From Aspidapion aeneum (Eukaryota; Arthropoda; Insecta; Coleoptera; Brentidae), in contig OY755042.1 of NCBI GenBank assembly GCA_963576565.1, forward strand, positions 186,001-250,000: a DNA stretch of 64,000 nucleotides, given 5' to 3'. The position numbers and the translations under genes are program-made. The notes under the pieces were generated by a model. The model did not search any database. It saw only the letters and a list, made by a program, of their open reading frames with translations, and was not told the origin of the DNA. Below are positions 57,165-64,000 of the stretch, one piece after another. Every line of letters starts with the position of its first letter. Position 1 is the stretch's first letter.

Positions 57165-57810
57165 ATTTTTTACAAGCTTTTATTTAGCTTCAGATGTTCT
57201 GTCTAACTATCTATCAAATCTTGTGAAGCATTCTTGACACACACAAAGAAAAAAATGAACCCCCTTTCATAGAAAAATGAGTTTTTGACCCACTTCCCAT
57301 TATTCCCATTATCGGATTTGAATGAAATTTGGTATTTACATAGTGGTCCGATGACAATACAACATTTAAAAAAATATCCTCCCACCTCTACCCCCACCCC
57401 CTTCCATAGAAAATGCGTTTTTGACACCCTTCCCATTATCCGATTTGGATGAAATTTGGTATACATATAGTGGTCCGATGACAATACAACAATGAAAAAA
57501 AAAATCCTGCCACTCCTACCCCCACCCCCATCTATAGAAAAATACGTTTTTGACACACTTCCCATTATCCGATTTGGATTAAATTTGGTATACATATAGT
57601 GGTCCGATGACAATACAACAATAATGAAAAAATGTCCTCCCATGCTACCCCCCACCTTCTTCCATAAAAAATGCGTTTTTGACACACTTCTTCACAATGA
57701 CTTTTATAAAATTTGGTATATGCAAAAAGGTCCGATGACAATACAGCCCAAACAAAAAATATATTTCTACCTCTACCCCCACCCTCTTCTTCCCACAGAC
57801 AAAAATGAGT
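57165..57810 (-). repeat. Tandem-repeat element with GATA-type tail (minus copy)
   Basis: Inverse of the family at 1688-2045: tail 57168-57235, then about four units of about 127 bp (near 57290, 57426, 57553 and 57680), each with 'cttcccattatccgatttgg' and 'gtggtccgatgacaata'. Long frames through it are a by-product of the repeat. Confidence 0.7.
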
Positions 57811-57926
57811 TTCCAAACAACTCACGATCAGCGATTTCATTATAATCTAGAATAAACTCTTCTGTTCTGTTATTGAACAAATATTTTCATTTAATAGAGT
57901 AGATAGCTGAGACTAAAAAGTAGAAA

Positions 57927-58397
57927 ATAAATTGGTAAAAAAATTTTTTTAAGTCACAAGCTTTTATAAAATGCACTAAAACTTAAAAATAATTTTCTAA
58001 CATTCTAATATTATCATAATAATAAAAGCGATGGCCGCAAATCAAAGCATAAGTTAATCTAAATTTGTGATCCAAACACTTAAAGAATAATAGCAGGTCA
58101 TCAAAGATATGTTTGATGTGCCGCAATGTTATACCTATGTCAGAGAAATGCTGGGGTATCTTGGGTCGGGTTGGGTGGGTACTGGTACCTCTGCATTTTT
58201 CTGCTAGATTAATTCTTGCAAATAGTGATATTTAATTGATACGGATAACTTATCGTGCTAACATCGTCAAAATTTCCATCAGTCGGCCATCGCTTTTATT
58301 ATTATGATAATATCAGAATGTTAGAAAATTATTTTTTAATTTTTAGTGCATTTTATAAAAGCTTGTGACTTAAACAATTTTTTTTTTCCAATTTATT
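57927..58397. mobile_element. Foldback MITE with about 110-bp arms
   Basis: Left arm (57927-58038: 'aataaattgg' to 'agcgatggccg') and right arm (58284-58397) are close inverse copies. The 245-bp centre is unique and non-coding. Target duplication is not clear in the AT-rich flanks. Confidence 0.75.
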
Positions 58398-58497
58398 GAT
58401 TTTTTAAACCAGTATTTTATGCTCCAACGTATTGGCCGAGAAGATTGGCTTCAAAGTAAACCTTTTATTTTTTAATAGATATCTTACCTGATATGTG

Positions 58498-58656
58498 CCG
58501 AATCGACGGACTGCAATTTGAGTTCGATAACGAGATAGCTTTGGTAAGTCTGAACCCATCGCAAATGGCTAACGTTAGTCTCGTTCACTTTGTGGATTAA
58601 CTTCGGGTTAATCTTATAATCGCTGCCGTAAAGTTGGTATTCGGTAAAGGTTAGTC
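58498..58656 (-). CDS. Exon 2 of the CUB/EGF gene (CUB middle)
   Basis: Acceptor …TGTTACAG|G with the first base at 58656; donor ATATCAG|GTAAGAT with the last base at 58498. In phase it reads GLTFTEYQLYGSDYKINPKL, then IHKVNETNVSHLRWVQTYQS and YLVIELKLQSVDSAHI. It has the alternating hydrophobic strands of a CUB domain core. It carries an N-x-T sequon, consistent with an extracellular location. Length is 159 bp, no stops. Confidence 0.85.
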
Positions 58657-58989
58657 CTGTAACAAACACGGCCATAATTAAATTTGAGCCATGTATTGGG
58701 AAGAATAAGCAATTAGAAACTTTCGGATTAGGAGCAGTCGGAACTTAATAGAAAATTCAACCAATGCTTTTTTTATTACCAGTGTAACAAAATGGGACTT
58801 GAAAATAAATTGGATTTTTGCTATTTATAAGTTTTTATATATTTTTAATTAATTATGGTTTTTAGATTAACAAGCAGAACATAACAAATAAAACTTATGA
58901 CAACTTAGCGATTTGTTTTTAAAATTGCTGTATTTTAATAAAAGTTGTTCCTTTGAATAACCAACATCAATATAATTTGTAACTAAACA

Positions 58990-59920
58990 CAATTTTAAAT
59001 TGTAATATGCCCTTTTCGACAACCCCGGGCATCCTCCCTACTGCGTCCTTCCTTCCCTACCCTGCCCGTCTTCTGCACAAAGGCCAGAATATCGAGCCAC
59101 CTCAGATTCAAAGGCTTCATCTTCGAAAACCTCTCTTCTTGCCTCCTTGTATGCTTCAGATGATGAGAGGAAATGCGCCGAGATCTCGTCTTCGCCCAAC
59201 ATCGCTCGCACGTCGTGTCCTCCTTCACTTTCATCTTTGCGAAGTGTGCTTATAGGACGCAGTGTCCGGTTAGGACTCCCACTATGGCTCCCACCTCTCT
59301 TTGTGTTCTACGGAGCAGACAGATAGACGGGATTTGCTGTACCCTGTCACATACTCCTTCGCCTGTCTGGCGTTTTCTGCTTTGGTCCCTTAATTTTGTA
59401 TTTCTTTCTGGGTCCACTCTGTTAGGGCCGACTTCATTTGCCCTCTTGTGAGCTTCAGGAAAGGCTCTGGCCCGACGTATTTCTGCCGGGATCCATCCGC
59501 TTTCTCGTTCCCTGGGACTCCCATGTGGCCTGGGACCCATACGAGCTCCACATCTCTTACGCCGGCCAACTCTTGAAGTGCATCCGCACACTCCTGCACC
59601 AAACCCGCGGACATGGTTGGTTTGCACAATGTTTTCAACGCAGCTTGACTGTCTAAACAGATGCAGAGGCGTTTTCCTGTTTCGTTCATAATTTCTTCCT
59701 CCCATGTTACCGCCAGTATAGCGTAAACCTCTGCCTGGAAGACTGTTGCAGCGAGTGGCTTTTTCCAATATCCTTGCTTTCCACGTACACTCCTGCACCG
59801 GTTGAATTCCGGTCTGTCAGCCTTGATCCGTCCTCCTTCCATGCATCGCTTGGCGGTATGGTTACACGGTATCTTCTTTTCTCCGAACCTTAACAGGTTT
59901 CTAAGTCGACACATTTCTCT
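58990..59920 (-). pseudogene. LINE RNase H and C-terminal region
   Basis: On the minus strand from 59850 downward: EDGSRLTDRNSTGAGVY (first RNase H Asp), frameshift near 59770, FQAEVYAILA (Glu), CLDSQAALKTL (Asp), WVPGHMGVPGNEKADG (His and final Asp), then after further frame changes GVLTGHC near 59260 and HFAKMKVKEDTTCERC near 59230. The order RNase H then Cys/His tail fits LINEs that carry an RNase H (R1, LOA, I groups). GC content is higher than in the flanks, suggesting it is not very old despite the frameshifts. The upstream reverse transcriptase is absent. Confidence 0.8.
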
Positions 59921-59929
59921 CTTACGCTA

Positions 59930-60780
59930 ATGTCTTGACTCTTTGTCTAGAGCGTTTAAAGCACAGTCTGTCTCTTTCTCTGCAGAGCGCTTTAGTATTA
60001 GAGTTCAGTGTATGAATTCTTGAATGGCTGACAAGAAGTACTCAATCAAAATCGGGTGAAAGTCATACTGCGCATGCGATCTCACTTATTGATTTCCGCA
60101 TGTCTATTGGTCCTGACGGGTGGAGATGCTCATTATCACTCTTACCCATTTTAAGAATACCTACACACGCCAGTTAACGGCAAGTTGGAAGTACAAAGCC
60201 GCGTAGTTTCCACTGAGATGAGAAAAACGGATTTTGACATATATCGCGGAAAAACCCAGCAGCATGTGTTTGACGTTCTGGCCCCACCTCAGTTGTTGTT
60301 TTGGAGTTTGCGCTGTTTGCACCGAAATAGAGAAAGACGCGACGTTTTTTGACAAGTTTGATTTACGTTGGCTAGGGCTTGCACACTCGTGCGCCTCCTT
60401 GAACCCTCGTTTTATTCTGCCGTCCTTAAGCTAGAATGCGGTTAACTGCCTAAAAAAATTTCCTAGTTTTTATCAAAAAACGCGGAAAATAACAAACAAA
60501 CGATGCTCCTTGATAACTGGAAGGTATTAGTTTCTTGAAAACCACCAAAGCTAAAGAAGATTTGCTTATAAAAATTGATGTAGAATAATGTTGTGATCAA
60601 GACAGCACCAAAACATCAAAATTGTCCAAATGTTGGTTAACGGCATTATAGCTTATGCACGGCAGTATTGCACCCAACCTCAGTGGCGACGCGTAGTGTA
60701 TAAATTTGGGATTCACATCCCAACAAAAAATTGCGGGGCAGGCGAATTTTTTTTTTGAGTGTCACTACCAACTTATATAT
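59930..60780. other. Unassigned intronic sequence
   Basis: No exon with splice sites or repeat family was recognised. CAGTGGCGACGCG at 60681 resembles a hAT terminus without a partner. Confidence 0.4.
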
Positions 60781-61060
60781 CATCTGGGGGTACGGTAGTG
60801 CCCCGCCAAGATCGCGCAAACCGCTGTACCACCTTTTCTTGAAACATTTCAGCTCATATTTTACCTATCTATAACTCCACTTCGGAATACGGTATGAAAC
60901 GTAAACTTTGCATAGTCGTAGACCTTGATGGAGTTAACAATCCCTTCAAGTTTCATGGACTTATATAAAGCAGTAAAGTAGTTACGGCATTTAAAAAATT
61001 CCCTCCCTTATACAATTATGTAAAAGTAACATCGTCCACTTCGCGAAACGCGAGAGCTAA

Positions 61061-61803
61061 AGCGGCATTTACACGGGTCGATTTCTAAAATCGCCCGTAT
61101 AAATGGGAAATCGTCTGCACCGCATGCGACTAGATCGAATCTGCCAAAAATTGGGTGCCTCTCGACTTTTGCCGCGCGACCGTAGGTCGCATGCGGCGGG
61201 TTACTAAAATCGACCGTGTAAATGGTTAGGTGATTCGCAGTCGTATATTTGCACACTTTTTTGTTGATTAGGAGATTGTGACAACAGTATTTCGTTGTTA
61301 AAGATAGGCAAAAATAATATAATTGAATTTTTTGAGTGCTACAAAAAAATCCCTGTTTGAAACTCGTAGACAATGATTGTGTAGAAATAAAATTTCGGAC
61401 TTCCATTGTCTTTATTTATTTTAAAACACGACGTTTCGGTTAGTAAGTATCTCTAACCGTTATCAAGTCTAAACTAAACAATCTAGTCTTTAGGCTACTA
61501 CTTATACTACTTGGTGTGCAGTCAGGTGTGAAATCCCTGTCTGTGGAATCCTAGAGCAGACGAGTACAGAAACCAATTATTGCAGAACTTGTAAAAATTA
61601 AAATAAAAAATTTAAGAACAACATATAATAGTTTTTTTCAAGCAATGACGTAAAACACCTGTCTGCACAACATTTTCAACAAAAATGAGTTATTTCTTTG
61701 CGACTTTAGTCGCCCCGTGTAAACGGGGTAGCGATTCGATTTACCGCATGGCAAATCGAGGCGACTCGCCGCACGGCCAAAATCGACTCGTGTAAATGCC
61801 GCT
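61061..61803. mobile_element. PIF/Harbinger-type MITE, 743 bp
   Basis: The ends are AGCGGCATTTACACG and its inverse with one mismatch. TAA lies on both sides (61058-61060, 61804-61806), the TWA duplication typical of PIF/Harbinger. The interrupted HINE tandem unit supports the boundary. Inner sequence contains CGACT/AGTCG-rich subterminal repeats and a Penelope-type fragment. No transposase. Confidence 0.8.
61385..61478 (-). repeat. Penelope-type terminal motif (copy 2)
   Basis: Minus strand: CTTGATAACGGTTAG, 9-base loop, CTAACCGAAACGTCG. A 7-bp stem followed by GAAAC resembles stem II and the core of the hammerhead motif in Penelope-like pseudo-LTRs; the CUGANGA half is imperfect (CUUGAUAA). 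Homologous to 48081-48165. Confidence 0.5.
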
Positions 61804-61964
61804 TAAGCTGATAGGAACTGTGAAAAATTTGTAGGAAAAAATTAAGTTACCTAAAAATTTTAATTTACATCCCTATACAGATTAAGTTATGAAAAGCTAT
61901 TATTTCCTAATTCCAAGAATGATTAAAAGCTAAAATTTGGCAAACTGAAAAAAATTATACACAA

Positions 61965-63164
61965 CCCAACTAACATTTATAGTAGCGGCTACATGTTCTA
62001 AAGGCTTTGCTACTTTCTTATAGTAGAAATGTGGTGATCCCAACCAAAATTTGTTACTTTTTAGTTCTAACAACTATTTAGTATCAGGAAATAGTAGATG
62101 TTTCGTAAAAACGACCCTCTAAACTACTTCATAGGATTGTTTCTTGATAGTCGATTCTGATAGTCTTCTCTACCACAATAGGACGTTGCTAAAGTTTTAC
62201 TTTCTTTTTAGTCGTTATTTCGTAGTCGCCCTGACTTTTATATCCTACTTAATTACCACTAGAAAGTTAAGCTTCATTGGAGTCCCAAACAAGTGTATCC
62301 GACAACTACATTATAACTTTAATTTTTACCACAAAAGTTTGTGTCATCATAGTAACATCTGATGTAACAATGTAGACAAAATAACTTTTTGGATCAACTT
62401 TAAAGCCGGAACTACTTTCAAGTAACCTTTTCAACTATCAGGGAATATAGTTTGGGACGCCATGTTTTTATGTAAGAAAGAAAATTGAATATTTTTGTTG
62501 TCGTTTTATGAGCTCATATTAAAGAGCCATACTATTTTATAAACAAATTAGTTGAAGCTTACCAAAAATGCTCTTCTTAAGCACCATTTGTTAGAGTTAA
62601 CTGTCGATTATGAAAACATAACCTCCAAAATCACAACACAAAAATTCCATCAGCTACCAGAAAACGGCTCAATTTTACGGGCGCACCGGTTTTTTTCAAT
62701 ATATATAATGCATGTTATACAAAAAACTTTGCGTCGCACTCGAATTTTGATCCTCTGCTCGTAAATTCTCACACTTTTGGATAACATAGTTCATATTATA
62801 ACCATAACCAAACAAAAAACCTAAGCGAGTCTGTTTACTGTTGTGTCCACCATATTGTGTAACAATTCTACCAAAAAGAAACGATTATATTATTTGCAAC
62901 TACATCGCAACTTTTATGCCATTACGGAAAAAAAACAGCCTCTACGACGTAGTAGATACCTGGCTACGACGTAGTAGTGTAGTTGTTACTACAGTGACTT
63001 TAAACACTTGGCCAAGTAGTTATAACCAGAAATTGGTTCCCCACTTAGGGAATTATAACGTCGCTGTATGGTATACTGAGACGTAGCGGGAGTACGTTGC
63101 GGTTACTTTTAAGAAATTCTTTCTAGTTGGGGTTTCGTCGTTACCACTTTAATTGTTTGTTGGG
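61965..63164 (+). mobile_element. 1200-bp CCCAAC element, copy 3
   Basis: Same termini and exact length as copies 1 and 2; AA on both sides (61963-61964, 63165-63166). Only scattered point differences from copy 2 are visible. It splits the tandem part of HINE copy 9. Confidence 0.9.
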
Positions 63165-63766
63165 AAGTTCTTTAAAAACAAACTTCAAATTATTCCCCCT
63201 AGCCCATATTAATAGAAAAAAATTTATTAATTTCAAAAGTAAATTTAAAAAAGGAAAAGCTGTCGGTATAAGCCATTGGAAAAGTTTTGAACAATATTCT
63301 GCATATTTTACTACCTTAAAACTCAAACATTAACCACCAAATCCATTAAAAATGGAGTAAAATCATAACAAAAACATTTTACATAAAAAAAGAAAAAAGT
63401 CAAGTACGGGAAAATTGTGTTCTGTAAAAATAATTGAGATAAAATTTCTTCAATACAAATTTCAAAAGGAAAAGTTCTTGCTAATTTAGAAATGTTTTTT
63501 AAACTTGGCTATTACGGCTGCCAATTTATTCTTAGGCACAGTGCTAAATTGAACATAAATAAGTTTGGCTATAATAGCAAAGTTTAACATAATATTTACA
63601 AACTAGGAAAAACCTTTTACTTTAAAATGTGTATTGGAGGACTTTATCTCAATTATTTTTACGGACTACTATTTTTGCGTACGTGGCTTATTTTACATAA
63701 AATGTTTGTGTTATGATTAATAATGCTCAGATGTGGATCTGGCTAAAATAACAATAAACTTCTTAC

Positions 63767-63874
63767 CTTCAAGCAAAAACAACTGCGTAAGGTAGACGAC
63801 GATTGATGTATTTGCTGATAAAGAGTTGCTGGCATCTATAATCCACTGGCATCTTATAGGAACATCAAACGGGC
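63767..63874 (-). CDS. Exon 1 (first visible) of the CUB/EGF gene (CUB start)
   Basis: Acceptor …TTAACGCAG|G with the first base at 63874; donor TTGAAG|GTAAGA with the last base at 63767. In the phase demanded by the exon at 58498-58656 it reads PFDVPIRCQWIIDASNSLSA, then NTSIVVYLTQLFLLE. C-x-W-x-I followed by alternating strands is the usual CUB pattern. It starts in phase 1, so earlier exons lie beyond the right edge of the window. The five exons together give about 200 residues: CUB, EGF, EGF. I do not recognise the specific gene. Confidence 0.85.
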
Positions 63875-64000
63875 CTGCGTTAAAATATTTAAATATTAAT
63901 AAAGGAAGCCAAGCACCTTTTTATGGTGGAAAAACAAAAGAGAACCCTTATCAAGAATATACAGTATTTTGAGTAATACGAGGTTTGTCTTTTAAGTTTT

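Larger units (their letters stand above)
60781..63718 (-). mobile_element. HINE-like element, copy 9, split by two insertions
   Basis: Hairpin end from 60781, end segment to about 60995, start of the tandem part (61000-61060), PIF/Harbinger insertion (61061-61803), more tandem sequence (61804-61962), CCCAAC insertion (61965-63164), linker (63260-63360) and full palindromic block (63362-63718). The pieces join in the normal family order once the two insertions are removed. Confidence 0.65.

Noticed and set aside
57203..57840. 160-codon and 91-codon minus-strand frames
   Set aside because: They arise from about 127-bp tandem units of a dispersed repeat and contain no recognised domain.
61965..63164. 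Short frames of 70-81 codons conserved among the three 1200-bp elements
   Set aside because: The copies are nearly identical DNA, so conservation of frames carries no information, and no transposase motif is present.

Overview
The window looks like nuclear DNA of an arthropod, most likely an insect. It is AT-rich, has canonical GT-AG introns many kilobases long, and carries a dense, nested set of insect-type transposable elements: BEL/Pao, jockey/R1-like and other LINEs, pogo and mariner relatives, hAT and PIF/Harbinger MITEs, Helitron/HINE-like repeats and Penelope traces. The order is not certain. No rRNA, tRNA, CRISPR or bacterial-type operon is visible.

The only convincing host gene is split over the right-hand 25 kb on the minus strand. 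Five small exons (63767-63874, 58498-58656, 54946-55074, 52911-53024, 38910-39001) have good splice sites and mutually compatible phases. Joined in order they encode the rear of a CUB domain followed by two EGF-like modules, i.e. part of an extracellular protein. Its 5' exons lie beyond the right edge. Further 3' exons were not found in the left 38.9 kb. Nearly everything from 39 to 64 kb is therefore intronic transposon debris.

The best intact coding unit is a complete BEL/Pao LTR retrotransposon (9118-16219). It has two 661-bp LTRs that look identical, a 5-bp target duplication and one uninterrupted 1796-codon Gag-Pol frame, so it is probably a very young insertion.

Region by region: 0-2 kb, unassigned sequence and a small tandem-repeat element; 2.1-5.3 kb, a LINE tail and two HINE-like elements; 6.6-8.4 kb, a 1.8-kb TIR element; 9.1-16.2 kb, BEL/Pao; 18-19.1 kb, a mariner-type pseudogene split by a hAT MITE; 19.1-26.2 kb, a pogo-like element swollen by hairpin-ended repeats and a 3.9-kb array of a 15-bp unit; 27.4-35.3 kb, HINE copies and foldback elements; 35.5-37.8 kb, a long-TIR element; 38.3-45.7 kb, pogo MITEs and a LINE interrupted by a 1200-bp transposon; 46.7-47.8 kb, a jockey-like LINE tail; 49.3-51.6 kb, a Foldback-like element; 53.5-54.9 kb and 59-59.9 kb, more LINE fragments; 60.8-63.7 kb, one HINE element carrying two other transposons, one of which holds a Penelope-type motif.

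The observations most worth following are: (i) three near-identical 1200-bp copies of an unassigned transposon with 2-bp target duplications, plus a more distant relative; (ii) the 15-bp minisatellite with higher-order structure inside a pogo element and a degenerate relative 5 kb away; (iii) a family of elements with a hairpin at each end; (iv) a naked (TA)n insertion with a target duplication inside a LINE.
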